64,000 nt of DNA from Calothrix sp. PCC 7716 (lineage in GTDB: Bacteria; Cyanobacteriota; Cyanobacteriia; Cyanobacteriales; Nostocaceae), in the NCBI RefSeq assembly GCF_019977735.1, contig NZ_AP025018.1:868001-932000 (forward strand), in the 5' to 3' direction. Within the stretch, counting starts at the first letter, position 1; every line of letters starts with the position of its first letter. Made by a program: the position numbers and the translations under genes. Positions 54,493-63,201 of the stretch are shown here, piece by piece. A model generated the notes under the pieces. The model saw only the letters and a program-made list of their open reading frames with translations. It did no database searches and had not been told where the DNA came from.

Positions 54493-54846
54493 AACTCAGG
54501 AAAATATTTTGGTGTTACCAAGTTCATAGTTCCCTAGCAAGCGTAAATAATTACATTATCTTACATTAAATACAAAAACTGGTGGTAAAGGAAAGCAAAA
54601 CAACCACAAGCTACATCTAAATTTGAGTCAATATTAGTACCCATTCTACATTTGGAAAAGGCGCCACATCAGCATAAAATTAGATAGATTTCTACAAAAT
54701 AATATAAGGTAAACCTAAGTTTACACTATGATATTATGTCCGCTTGATTACCCATAATTACCAAGTCACGTAGAGACGCGATGTTCCTCGCGTCTCTACA
54801 AAGATTTTATTATGGTTACGCTCCCGGAAATGATATGAGGTATTTT
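54493..54846. other. Gap with a palindromic MITE-like element
   Basis: Between 54725 and 54838 lies a palindromic element. It has ends ATGATATTATGTCCG and CCGGAAATGATAT, inner arms CCATAATTACC and GGTTACG, and a central GTAGAGACGCG/CGCGTCTCTAC hairpin (54769-54799). Half of the same element is at 27221-27274. The remainder holds the kinase operon promoter. One GGCGCC at 54660. Confidence 0.7.
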
Positions 54847-55308
54847 TTATTCTTCTTCCTCTTCTTCCTCTTCTTCTCCGAGTAGTTCAGCTAAAATTTC
54901 ATCCGCGCGCTCATCAGAAATTTTCAATGCTGCTTGAAGGTCGCTGATATAGTCTTGTTCGCTCGATGGAACTTCACCGTCAATTGCAATAACACAAACT
55001 GCGGTGATATAAGCAACTTCTCTATCTGCTTTACTATTTAATGAGCCAATTGCTAGTTCCATTGCACCTGCAACACCCTCTTGCTCGTAAACTTCCAAAG
55101 AGTCGTCTACTAAGCTTTGCAAGTCTTCTTCTGAGTAATCTTCATACTGCGAACAGCTAGAAAGCATTTCACATAAAGCTTCGCTTTCTTCTTCGCTCAA
55201 ACCTTCTTCGTCTGCATACGCACTAAAGATACCAATTATTGCGGTAGCGACATCTGTCTCAAGTGCTACTTGGTTTGCGCTGCGACTGGAAAAAATTGGC
55301 TTAGGCAT
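54847..55308 (-). CDS. TerB-like acidic protein
   Basis: The 153-residue helical protein is related to TerB-fold proteins: a first half TDVATAIIGIFSAYADEEGLSEEESEALCEML and a second half EVAYITAVCVIAIDGEVPSSEQDYI with the typical IDGEV acidic loop, giving a two-fold repeat of EF-like helices. It ends in a run of nine glutamates after LLGE. TerB-fold proteins bind metal ions or sit at membranes in stress response. The start has GAAGGAAATC upstream. Likely cytosolic. No other ter gene in the window, so tellurite resistance itself is not supported. Confidence 0.8.
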   Translation of the reverse strand: MPKPIFSSRSANQVALETDVATAIIGIFSAYADEEGLSEEESEALCEMLSSCSQYEDYSEEDLQSLVDDSLEVYEQEGVAGAMELAIGSLNSKADREVAYITAVCVIAIDGEVPSSEQDYISDLQAALKISDERADEILAELLGEEEEEEEEE

Positions 55309-55596
55309 GATTTCCTTCTCGATATGTGTTTACTGTGGTTAGCAATTGATTTTTTATCAAAAACCCTTGCTGGACTTAGGGTTCCCACAAAACACTCCAA
55401 AATAACATTCATCTTAAACTTTTTTGCGACTGGCGCCGTTCCTCTTAATGCGGGCAGGGATGCAGAAACAACATCTACTAGAAAAATCTTTTGTGGCTAT
55501 TTGTGTAATCTTGTGGGGTGGGCATCCTTGCCCGCCCTTTTAAATTGCTAGGAACAGGCAAGGATGCCTATTCCACAAGAAGTTGTAATATTAGTA
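55309..55596. repeat. Intergenic hairpin repeats
   Basis: CTTGTGGGGTGGGCATCC with GCCCGCCC (55510-55537) and GGAACAGGCAAGGATGCC with TTCCACAAG (55551-55579) are members of the CTTGTGGAACGGGC family. A degenerate piece GCGGGCAGGGATGC lies at 55450-55463. The block follows glgA and probably ends its transcript. Confidence 0.75.
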
Positions 55597-57036
55597 CTAG
55601 CTTGCGGTGGTCGCAGGTTGTTTGATTTTTTGTTCTTCTTGTTGTTGAGTGTTTTCTTCTTCGGGTAAACCTAGTATTGAGCGGTATAACTTAATGTACT
55701 GCTTTGCTGATTGGTACCAACTAAAGTCTTGCTGCATTGCACGCTGTTGTAGTGCTTGCCATTGGGGTTTGTAACGGAAACCTTCCCACGCGCGTATTAA
55801 ACAAGTATATAAGTCTAAGGGTTCGTAACGGTCGAAACAGTAACCCGTGCCAGTTGCATTCATTGGCTCATGATGTTGTACTGTGTCTACTAGTCCTCCT
55901 GTACGACGCACAATAGGAATTGAACCGTAGCGTAATGCCATCATTTGACTGATACCGCAGGGTTCAAAGCGACTTGGCATCAAAAATCCATCGCTACCTG
56001 CATAAATGCGTCGTGCTAATGCATCGTTGTAAAGTAAGTAGGTGGCTACTCGTCCTGGAAAACGTGATGCCATTTGCCACATTTGGCTTTCATAATTTCT
56101 ATCGCCTGTGCCTAATAGTACTAATTGAGAGTCAGTATAAGATAATAGTTTTTCAAGGATTTGTAATACTATATCTATTCCTTTTTGCTCGACTAGGCGT
56201 GTTACCATACCAATCAAAAAGGCATTTTTGTTAACTTCTAAGCCAACTTCTTCTTGCAATGCGACTTTATTTTTGTTGCGCTTTTCTAAAGTTTCGGGAG
56301 TAAAGTTTTCAGGTATATATTTATCTGTTTTGGGGTCAAATACTTCAGTATCTATACCGTTTAAAATACCAGATAATCTGCCGCTTATGAATGACAATAA
56401 TCCTTCTATCTTTTCGCCGTAAGCTGCTGTTTTTATTTGCTCGGCATAAGTTGGAGATACTGTATTTACTCTATCTGCAAATTGCACTGCTGCTGCCATG
56501 ACGTTATGTCCTTGCATATACCACGGACACCAAGTTACTTTTTCTAAGTAACCACGCCACGGCCCTTGATAAGCTAGGTTATGAATTGTAAATACTGTAC
56601 TAATATCTGGTGATTGGTGCATCCATACGGGTATCATGCCTGTATGCCAATCGTGACAGTGAACAATTTCGGGTTTCCAATAGTTCCAACAAAATTCTGC
56701 GGCGCCGTTAGAAAAGAAAGTAAACCGCCAAGCTTCATCTTCACCTGCATAAACACGACGAGGGTCAAAAGCTGGATGTCCAAATAAATATAACGGAACA
56801 TCAGTACCAGGTAGCACACTTTCATAAACATGAAAGTGTTGAAACATGGCATATCCTTTCCAAACTGGTTCAGATGGAATTTCCATTTTGTCAGGTAAAA
56901 AGCCATAGTAAGGCAAAAATATCCTGACATCATGCCCCATCTTTCTCAAAATTTTTGGTAATGCCCCGACGACATCGCCCATTCCGCCGACTTTGGCTAC
57001 TGGCGCCGCTTCTGCTGCTACAAATAATATTCGCAT
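55597..57036 (-). CDS. glgA: Glycogen synthase
   Basis: The 479-residue GT5 enzyme adds glucose from ADP-glucose to glycogen. It has the N-terminal ADP-glucose-binding loop [13 protein letters not shown] (15-27), [19 protein letters not shown], and the C-terminal [12 protein letters not shown] and [17 protein letters not shown] (with the catalytic Glu) followed by [10 protein letters not shown]. The acid Q/E tail (about 460-479) varies. Cyanobacteria use two glgA types; this one looks like GlgA1. It supplies storage carbon. ATG 57036. Two GGCGCC sites. Confidence 0.97.
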   Translation of the reverse strand: MRILFVAAEAAPVAKVGGMGDVVGALPKILRKMGHDVRIFLPYYGFLPDKMEIPSEPVWKGYAMFQHFHVYESVLPGTDVPLYLFGHPAFDPRRVYAGEDEAWRFTFFSNGAAEFCWNYWKPEIVHCHDWHTGMIPVWMHQSPDISTVFTIHNLAYQGPWRGYLEKVTWCPWYMQGHNVMAAAVQFADRVNTVSPTYAEQIKTAAYGEKIEGLLSFISGRLSGILNGIDTEVFDPKTDKYIPENFTPETLEKRNKNKVALQEEVGLEVNKNAFLIGMVTRLVEQKGIDIVLQILEKLLSYTDSQLVLLGTGDRNYESQMWQMASRFPGRVATYLLYNDALARRIYAGSDGFLMPSRFEPCGISQMMALRYGSIPIVRRTGGLVDTVQHHEPMNATGTGYCFDRYEPLDLYTCLIRAWEGFRYKPQWQALQQRAMQQDFSWYQSAKQYIKLYRSILGLPEEENTQQQEEQKIKQPATTAS

Positions 57037-57044
57037 CTTTTTTT

Positions 57045-57232
57045 TAAGTAATGAGTGCTGAGTGCTGAGTGCTGAGTGAGTAAAAAGTTCTGGGTGCTGA
57101 GTGCTGAGTGAGTAAAAAGTTCTAAGTACTGAGTAAGTCGTTTTAATCTTAACTCTTAACTCCTAACTCATAACTCCTAACTCATAACTCCGTTCCTTTA
57201 CTCAGCACTCAGCACTTTCTACTCAGCACTGA
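57045..57232. repeat. GAGTGAGGAGT/ACTCAGCACTC repeat block
   Basis: Direct repeats of GTGCTGAGTGCTGAGTGAG with AAAAGTTCT occur twice, then the complementary AACTCCTAACTCATAACTCC and ACTCAGCACTCAGCAC units. It fills the glgA-hemC space and could fold into a long imperfect hairpin. Same family as 24519, 32346 and 34998. Confidence 0.85.
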
Positions 57233-58204
57233 TTATGATCCACGTTGAACGGTTTGAAAGATTTCTTCGAGAATTGGTTGGGCGCCTTGACTACGTAGAA
57301 GGTCTGCCAATTGTGTACCTAATTTTTCGGCATCTTCACAAGCACCGGAAACGCTATCTTTTACAAATCTTGTGCCATCAACGCTGGCAACAATTCCAGA
57401 AAGGGTAAGTGTGTTACCAGTTATTTCAGTGTTTACACCGATAGGAACTTGGCAACCACCTTCTAAATCACGTAAAAACGCGCGTTCGGCAAGACAACGG
57501 TCTCTTGTTTGCGGATGTTCGATTGCTTTGAGCATCGATATTAAGTCAGTATCGTCTGCTCGACACTCGATACCTAATGCACCTTGACCTACTGCGTGAA
57601 GTGATATTTCTTTGGGTAATACTTGGTGTACACGGTCTCCCATTCCTAAGCGCTCTAAACCCGCTACTGCCAAAATTAGCGCGTCGTACTCACCTGCGTC
57701 TAATTTTGCTAAACGAGTATTCAAGTTACCACGCACGTCTTTAAATTCTAAATGCGGGAAATGGTGACGCAATTGTGCTAACCGTCGCAGCGATGAAGAA
57801 CCAACTACGGCGCCTTGTGGTAGTGTATCGATTTGTTTATCTTTATATTTTTCGTGAACAACCAAAGCATCAGCAGGATTTTCTCGCTCGGTTATTGCTG
57901 CCAGCGCTAAACCTTCAGGTAAACGAGTTGGCAAATCTTTGAGCGAATGAACCGCGAAGTCAATCTCCTGGTTTATCATCCCCAGTTCGAGTTCTTTTGT
58001 GAAAAGTCCTTTGTCACCAATTTTTGCTAAAGCTACATCAAGAATTTTGTCTCCTTGAGTTGCCATTGTGTGAACTTCAAACTTTATTTCTGGAAAGCTC
58101 TTCTGGAGTTGTTCTTGTACCCAGTACGTTTGCACCAGGGCTAGTTGACTTTTACGAGAACCAATGCGAATTGTACGTTGGGGACTGGAAACAACAGATG
58201 TCAT
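57233..58204 (-). CDS. hemC: Porphobilinogen deaminase (hydroxymethylbilane synthase)
   Basis: The protein has 323 residues from ATG 58204; the longer frame would use TTG. It joins four porphobilinogens into hydroxymethylbilane for heme and chlorophyll. Motifs: [14 protein letters not shown] (about 12-25), [20 protein letters not shown], the arginine-rich SSLRRLAQL and [10 protein letters not shown], and GGCQVPIGV with C251, which holds the dipyrromethane cofactor. Full length and intact. Two GGCGCC sites. Confidence 0.97.
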   Translation of the reverse strand: MTSVVSSPQRTIRIGSRKSQLALVQTYWVQEQLQKSFPEIKFEVHTMATQGDKILDVALAKIGDKGLFTKELELGMINQEIDFAVHSLKDLPTRLPEGLALAAITERENPADALVVHEKYKDKQIDTLPQGAVVGSSSLRRLAQLRHHFPHLEFKDVRGNLNTRLAKLDAGEYDALILAVAGLERLGMGDRVHQVLPKEISLHAVGQGALGIECRADDTDLISMLKAIEHPQTRDRCLAERAFLRDLEGGCQVPIGVNTEITGNTLTLSGIVASVDGTRFVKDSVSGACEDAEKLGTQLADLLRSQGAQPILEEIFQTVQRGS

Positions 58205-58219
58205 AAAGCGGTTTATCAA

Positions 58220-58669
58220 AACAGGAAACTAAATACTTAACTAGACTACCGCAGTGAATGCCCCATTTGAGCTATGCCTTGTGGATTTGAGGCAAGTTTA
58301 TTTTTGACTTTTTAATATATCTTTACGAAGTAACGTTAAAGAATCAAGCATATTGGTTTATATATCTATACATTGTAAACATTTATATTTAACGTAAATT
58401 GGCTGATAGCCTTGTTAGGGAAAGAGTTTGTCTGATAAGAGGTAGAGAAAAAGTAAGGTGTTATACACTTAAACATTATTCACAAAAGTTAACTAAGATT
58501 GTCGGTTGGGTTACGTTCTTCCAACGTCACTTTACTCAACGGGGGAAACCCCCGCACGTGAGTGGCTCCCCAACCGACTAAAACCTATCGGCAGAAGGAA
58601 GACCGAACGCTCTATATAAGTAAATAATGTTTTTATATTTAACAAGTAATTATATTCTGTAAGTATCTT
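58220..58669. other. Gap with a GTTGGGG...GTAACCCAAC element
   Basis: The 78-bp element at 58501-58578 has ends GTCGGTTGGG and CCCCAACCGAC and an inner hairpin GGGGGAAACCCCC. It is the inverted counterpart of 5392-5465. A spurious short frame runs through it. The remaining sequence carries the hemC promoter and the promoter of the lipid-kinase gene; no other feature seen. Confidence 0.65.
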
Positions 58670-59626
58670 ATGAGTCGTTCAGCTTGTCTTATATTTAACC
58701 CAGTTGCGGGTCAAGGAAACCCAGAGTCTGAGCTAACACAGATTCGTTCTATTTTAGAACCTGAAATAAATCTTGATATTCAATTAACTACAAAAGAAGT
58801 TGGCGCCGGTGAACTTGCAACAGAAGCAGTAAAGCGTGGAGTTGAAGCAATTATTGCGTCTGGAGGAGATGGGACGCTTAGTGCTGCTGCTGAAGCTGTT
58901 ATTGGTACTAATATTAAATTTGGGATAATATCGCGCGGTACTGCAAATGCTTTTGCCAATGCATTGGGAATTCCCGATACAATTCCAGGCGCCTGCGAAG
59001 TTATTTTACAAGGATTAACGCGGACAATTGATGCGGCTAATTGTAATGGGCGCCCAATGGTGTTGCTAGCAGGTATTGGGTTTGAAGCTGACGCAGTTGA
59101 AGCTGCTGACCGCGAAGCTAAAAATCGTTTGGGTGTAATGGCATATATACTTGCAGGGTTAAAGGAGTTGCGGGAGTTAGAAAGCTTTGATGTTGAGATA
59201 GAAACCGAAGATAAGATAGTTAAAACAACTGCATCAGCAGTTACCGTTGCTAACGCCGCACCCCCAACATCTGTACTTGCTCAAGGTAGTGGTGGTATAG
59301 TTGTAGATGATGGCTTACTTGATATGACGATTGTGGCGCCTGCTACGAAAGCCGCCGCTATTGCAACAGCTATTCATTTATTTCAAAGTGCATCTTCTGG
59401 AAATGGCGCCGAACGCGATGATGTAGGTTATATGCGTGCGAAACAGTTCAAAATTACAACGAATCCTCCTCAAAAAGTAGTTATTGATGGGGAAGTTATG
59501 GAAGCTGGGCCTGTTGAGGTTAAGTGTCTTCCTAAAGCAATACAAATCTTTGTTCCTAGCATTGATGAGCCAGAACCAATGGAAAAACTCGAAGGATTAC
59601 CTAATTTGGTAATTGAAGAAAAGTAG
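58670..59626 (+). CDS. YegS/diacylglycerol-kinase-like lipid kinase
   Basis: This 318-residue protein has the DAGK catalytic domain: LIFNPVAGQGNPE (8-20), the nucleotide loop GGDGTLSAAAEAV (about 64-76), ISRGTANAFANALGIP (about 86-101) and the beta-sandwich C-domain with QGSGGIVVDDGLLDM and VVIDGEVMEAGPV. It should phosphorylate a lipid such as diacylglycerol or a ceramide-like compound. Substrate not known. A metallophosphoesterase gene starts 74 bases after its stop, in the same direction. Five GGCGCC sites. Confidence 0.93.
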   Translation: MSRSACLIFNPVAGQGNPESELTQIRSILEPEINLDIQLTTKEVGAGELATEAVKRGVEAIIASGGDGTLSAAAEAVIGTNIKFGIISRGTANAFANALGIPDTIPGACEVILQGLTRTIDAANCNGRPMVLLAGIGFEADAVEAADREAKNRLGVMAYILAGLKELRELESFDVEIETEDKIVKTTASAVTVANAAPPTSVLAQGSGGIVVDDGLLDMTIVAPATKAAAIATAIHLFQSASSGNGAERDDVGYMRAKQFKITTNPPQKVVIDGEVMEAGPVEVKCLPKAIQIFVPSIDEPEPMEKLEGLPNLVIEEK

Positions 59627-59700
59627 GAAAATAATAATGGGGAATTTTTGCTCTTGTCGCTCATAACCCCATTTTATTCTTAAAGTAGCTCCTTGAAATT

Positions 59701-61266
59701 ATGAAACTAGCCTCTGAAGTTGGAATTGCCGAAAAAATTCGTCGAATGAATCAACGGGTACGCTGGCAAGACCCGTTATTGGTTAATAAAAATATTGACC
59801 AAACAAAGTTTGTATTCGATGATGGAAAGGCTTCGGAACAAGAATTCTCGTTTCTTGTAGTCGGTGATAGCGGTTCGGGTTCCCACACTTCCCACAACCC
59901 GCAGCGTCAAGTCGCTGAATTAATGCTTCCTCACCATGACGAATGTAGGTTTATGCTTCATACAGGGGATGTTATATATTTAGTTGGGTCAAGCGAATAC
60001 TACCAGCAAAACTTTATTCAACCTTATCGTGAGTTTCTTGTCGGCGCCCAGCATTATAAAAATATTGCTTACGACAAAATGACTTTTAAACTACCAATAC
60101 TCCCTGTACCTGGAAATCACGATTATTATGATTTACCTATATTTTGGAGTATTGTATCTTTAGGGACAATGCCTATTCGGCGTTTACTTAAATCAAAGCT
60201 TGATTTAGATGTTGGTTGGCATGGTTCGAGGGCAGGTGATGCATATGCAAAAGCATTTATAGATTATCTCAAAGCTTTTAACTCTGAAGAACAATTAATA
60301 CAGCACCTTGATAACCACTACGACGCTAAAACGGATAGTGGTTATTGTTTGAGGTATGAACCAGGTAAATTTACTCGTTTACCTAATCGGTATTATACGT
60401 TTCGCTACGGCAATATAGATTTTTTTGCTCTTGATTCTAATACATTCAACGACCCGTTACCAATACCGAAAACAAGTGAAGGTGTGATACAACGTCAAGA
60501 CCTTGGACAGCATCTTCAAGAGTTAGAGCAGCAAAAAGAGCAAATTGTCGCTAGAATATCTCAGCTTGACCCATCGAATGCAAACGAAGCTGAAGAACTT
60601 GATGATTTGCATGGACGACTTACACAAATAGATGAAATGGCTTTTGATATTGAAAAGCAACTGGCGCCAAAACATCGAAGTGTGACTGATACCGAACAAC
60701 TCGAATGGTTTGCTTCTAAGTTAGTTGAGTCTTGGCAAAATAAAGAAGTTAGGGGCAGAGTAGTATTTTTTCACCATCCACCTTATGTCACTGAGGCAAC
60801 AAAGTGGCAGCAAGCACAAACTTTAGCTGTTCGTAAGCGGTTACGTGAAGTATTTAATAAAGTAGCAGTTCAAGTAAATTCATTAAAGAAAGACCGTCCC
60901 ATCGTTGATTTAGTATTAAGCGGTCACGCTCATTGTTTAGAATATTTACAAACCCAAGATACTGGATACGGTGATTCGGGTATTAATTGGATTGTTTGTG
61001 GGGGTAGTGGTTTTAGCTTGCGTCGTCAGCGTCCAGAAGGTAATGATTTGATGGAAACATTTGACGGTCAACAGCGCTTAGTTGCTAGCTCGCGTTTGTT
61101 TGTTGGTCGCAACGGGCAAGCTTCGCAAAAACGGCGCCCGTATTCTTGTTTACGTATAGATGTTTTAGCTGGAGAGGCACCTAAATTTGTAGTGCGTCCT
61201 ATGATTACAGAATGGCATCAGCGACAGTGGAATAAGTATGAGATGGCGCCGTTTGTTGTGGGGTAA
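59701..61266 (+). CDS. Calcineurin-like metallophosphoesterase
   Basis: The 521-residue enzyme has the dimetal motifs: VVGDSGSGSHTSH (D near 52), MLHTGDVIYLVG, VPGNHDYYD (about 139-147), FFHHPPYV and LSGHAHCLEY. A long helical insertion with a coiled coil (DLGQHLQELEQQKEQIVARISQLDPSNANEAEELDD, about 264-300) separates the metal sites. It has no signal peptide, so it acts in the cytosol or at the membrane surface. The substrate is unknown, but the lipid-kinase gene upstream suggests a phospholipid or a phosphoprotein linked to lipid turnover. Confidence 0.9.
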   Translation: MKLASEVGIAEKIRRMNQRVRWQDPLLVNKNIDQTKFVFDDGKASEQEFSFLVVGDSGSGSHTSHNPQRQVAELMLPHHDECRFMLHTGDVIYLVGSSEYYQQNFIQPYREFLVGAQHYKNIAYDKMTFKLPILPVPGNHDYYDLPIFWSIVSLGTMPIRRLLKSKLDLDVGWHGSRAGDAYAKAFIDYLKAFNSEEQLIQHLDNHYDAKTDSGYCLRYEPGKFTRLPNRYYTFRYGNIDFFALDSNTFNDPLPIPKTSEGVIQRQDLGQHLQELEQQKEQIVARISQLDPSNANEAEELDDLHGRLTQIDEMAFDIEKQLAPKHRSVTDTEQLEWFASKLVESWQNKEVRGRVVFFHHPPYVTEATKWQQAQTLAVRKRLREVFNKVAVQVNSLKKDRPIVDLVLSGHAHCLEYLQTQDTGYGDSGINWIVCGGSGFSLRRQRPEGNDLMETFDGQQRLVASSRLFVGRNGQASQKRRPYSCLRIDVLAGEAPKFVVRPMITEWHQRQWNKYEMAPFVVG

Positions 61267-61279
61267 AAATAAATATTAT

Positions 61280-61308
61280 GGGACAGGCAGGGATGCCTGT
61301 TCCACAAG
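61280..61308. repeat. GGGACAGGCAGGGATGCC palindrome
   Basis: GGGACAGGCAGGGATGCC is followed by TGTTCCACAAG, a hairpin after the phosphoesterase stop. Same family as 36262-36293. Confidence 0.8.
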
Positions 61309-61332
61309 ATGTATTCAACTTTTGTTATTTAA

Positions 61333-61734
61333 CTAAACGGCGCCAGTACCTCTACCGCGCTTGTCATCATCCATAGTTAATTCGCCTTCGCTATGGTCTT
61401 TAATTGCCGCCAATTCTTCAAGACGTGCCTGTTTATCTTCTTCAATTACTTCACGGGCATCACCAGGTGTTTCGTAGTACATTTCTGGTTCAACTGCGTA
61501 GTTATTTAATAAACCTTCATTGTCTACTGTATAACCATCTGTTGTCCGAATACTATCTGATTCAGTTTGGTCATCAGTAAGAGCAGCAGCTTCACGTTCT
61601 TCAGTTGGTTTTGTTTTGTAGAGTGTACCTTCACGTTCTTTGCGTGCTGCTGTTTCTGCTGGGATAATACCTCTATCGTATTGGTCTCTTTCTGCACGGT
61701 CGTGCGAATCAATGCCTTGATTAGCGTTACCCAT
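61333..61734 (-). CDS. Hydrophilic stress-type protein
   Basis: The protein has 133 residues from ATG 61734, chosen for the strong AGGAGAGG ribosome site; the longer frame starts with a weaker codon. Highly charged and free of long hydrophobic segments (AERDQYDRGIIPAETAARKEREG, DDQTESDSIRTTDGYTVD, DDKRGRG). Probably mostly unfolded, of the type of cyanobacterial water-stress or LEA-like proteins. No domain recognised. It begins the terminal minus-strand stress/envelope group. Confidence 0.8.
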   Translation of the reverse strand: MGNANQGIDSHDRAERDQYDRGIIPAETAARKEREGTLYKTKPTEEREAAALTDDQTESDSIRTTDGYTVDNEGLLNNYAVEPEMYYETPGDAREVIEEDKQARLEELAAIKDHSEGELTMDDDKRGRGTGAV

Positions 61735-61890
61735 CTCAACCTCTCCTGATTGATACAATTTTTTTATGTATAAAATTAGAGTAAAGTTTTCGTAGCGTAA
61801 AATACACTATCTTGAGAGGGGAATTATATTCATGCTTTTGGTTAAAGTTATCAACCAAAAGGTATATAAAACATGAAATGTAAAATAAAA

Positions 61891-61920
61891 TGTAGAGACG
61901 TTACATGTAACGTCTCTACA
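61891..61920. repeat. Perfect 30-bp palindrome
   Basis: TGTAGAGACGTTACA is followed directly by its reverse complement TGTAACGTCTCTACA. It lies 41 bp past the 3' end of the CAAD gene. Same family as 48476-48505. Confidence 0.9.
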
Positions 61921-61961
61921 TTGTGTCGGTTTACGTAAATTGTTATCGAAGCAATTTATAC

Positions 61962-62423
61962 TTATTTCCCAGAAATTTGGTTTTTGAAATTGTTAATCTC
62001 AGATGATAATTCCTGACGTGTGGAAGCTTTGAGCAAGTAACGGGAAACAAACCAAGTTGCGTAACCGATACCAACTAACTCAAATATGGTCGCAAACAAC
62101 GGAATGTCATTAATTGCATCGAGTACTGCAAATACGAGCTTGACTGAAATAAATGCAGCTAGTATTAGGGCTACAGTGGTAATTTGCTGCTTGTAGTCGT
62201 TGAAGAAGTTACCGATATAATCGGGTAAACGCGCGAGAAAGACTGCTATTTTATCACTAATTTGCTGTAATTGAGTAGATGTAGTTGACATTGATGCTGG
62301 TGGCAATTTTGGCAATTCATCTTTTACATCAACTTCAACCGTTCCTACACCATTCACGGTGGTAGGATTTGTTTCGGGAGTGATATCAGGGTTAATATAT
62401 TGCGGTTGTTCTTGAGTTTCCAT
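61962..62423 (-). CDS. CAAD-domain (CURT1-type) membrane protein
   Basis: The 153-residue protein has an acidic cytosolic N-terminus (1-60). Then comes the CAAD domain with two membrane helices (QQITTVALILAAFISVKLVFAVLDAI, about 85-110, and FATIFELVGIGYATWFVSRYLL, about 114-135) and an amphipathic end helix. CAAD domains also occur fused to cyanobacterial tRNA synthetases and mediate membrane attachment. CURT1 relatives bend thylakoid membranes. So it is likely at the thylakoid. Strong marker for a cyanobacterium. Confidence 0.9.
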   Translation of the reverse strand: METQEQPQYINPDITPETNPTTVNGVGTVEVDVKDELPKLPPASMSTTSTQLQQISDKIAVFLARLPDYIGNFFNDYKQQITTVALILAAFISVKLVFAVLDAINDIPLFATIFELVGIGYATWFVSRYLLKASTRQELSSEINNFKNQISGK

Positions 62424-62489
62424 AGTAATTCCCCTAATGGTTACAACTTTTTCTATTCTAGATGTTAATTCAAATGATATGTAAATAGA

Positions 62490-62541
62490 TAAAATAAAAA
62501 CCGACCGGAAGATAGGTATATTACCTTTCCTCCGTTCGGTA
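62490..62541 (-). terminator. Intrinsic terminator of the BON-lipoprotein gene
   Basis: ACCGACCGGAAGATAGGTA (62500-62518) pairs with TACCTTTCCTCCGTTCGGT (62522-62540), with few mismatches. On the minus strand it is followed by TTTTTATTTT, and it lies 110 bases past the BON gene stop. Confidence 0.75.
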
Positions 62542-62557
62542 TGTTAACTACTTAACC

Positions 62558-62634
62558 TAGAAACCAGGTTTCTTTGTTGATATATTGTAATAACAACGAT
62601 GATCTTGGCTAGAAACCTGGTTTCTTGGGTTTCT
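62558..62634. repeat. Paired AGAAACCAGGTTTCTT repeats
   Basis: CTAGAAACCAGGTTTCTT and CTAGAAACCTGGTTTCTTGG, about 50 bp apart, each form a small palindrome. A related AACCAGGTTTCT is at 51730-51741. Dispersed hairpins in the intergenic region. Confidence 0.7.
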
Positions 62635-62650
62635 TAATGTTTTGATACAT

Positions 62651-63115
62651 TTACTCGGTAGCTTTTGCATTCACAACTACGTTTGTAACACCTTTAATTT
62701 CTTTAGCTAAAGGTTCAATCTTTTCTAATTGGGCTTTTTTAGGCACGGTTCCTGTTACTGTTACTGTACCGTTTTCTTCGCCTTTAACTGCAAGGGCGCC
62801 GTTAGGGATATTTGCTTCGAGCTTCGAGCGGACTTGACTTGCAAGGTCACCTGCTGCTCGGTTTGTAGCAGCACCATCGTTCGCGATGTTATTTCGTTGT
62901 TCACGGGCACGGATATCAGCATTTAGCTGGTTGCGTCGAATTTCGCTTTGAGCATCTTCTTTAGCTGCTTGAGTTGACCCTGCATCGGGTGCTTGAACTT
63001 GATTAACATCTGTTGCAGGATTAGGAGCATCTGCACTGGTCTTAGCAGGTTGTTGGCACGCAGCAGTACCTAAAGCAAGAACACTACTAATAAAGAGTAA
63101 AGTTAACTTTTTCAT
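62651..63115 (-). CDS. BON-domain lipoprotein
   Basis: The 154-residue protein has a lipoprotein signal with lipobox LGTAAC (C20 becomes the lipidated residue). A low-complexity, charged linker follows (21-85), then a BON domain (about 88-152: ASQVRSKLEANIPNGALAVKGEENGTVTVTGTVPKKAQLEKI). BON domains bind phospholipid membranes and occur in osmotic-stress proteins (OsmY type). Probably anchored in the outer or cytoplasmic membrane. A terminator follows. Confidence 0.9.
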   Translation of the reverse strand: MKKLTLLFISSVLALGTAACQQPAKTSADAPNPATDVNQVQAPDAGSTQAAKEDAQSEIRRNQLNADIRAREQRNNIANDGAATNRAAGDLASQVRSKLEANIPNGALAVKGEENGTVTVTGTVPKKAQLEKIEPLAKEIKGVTNVVVNAKATE

Positions 63116-63153
63116 TTTTTTATTGTTTGTTGGTTGGTAATGATTTTTGCTTC

Positions 63154-63179
63154 GGTAGGGTGGGCACTGCCCACCTTAC
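63154..63179. repeat. GTGGGCACTGCCCAC palindrome
   Basis: GGTAGGGTGGGCACTGCCC is followed by ACCTTAC, between the last two genes. Same type as 30844-30869. Confidence 0.75.
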
Positions 63180-63201
63180 TTTTGTGGAGGGAAATCTCTC
63201 T

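Noticed and set aside
54847-55308. Tellurite-resistance operon
   Set aside because: Only one TerB-like gene. No terC, terD or terZ neighbours, so the resistance label is not supported.
58399-58581. 60-codon plus-strand frame
   Set aside because: It runs through the GTTGGGG element and has no ribosome site or protein-like pattern.
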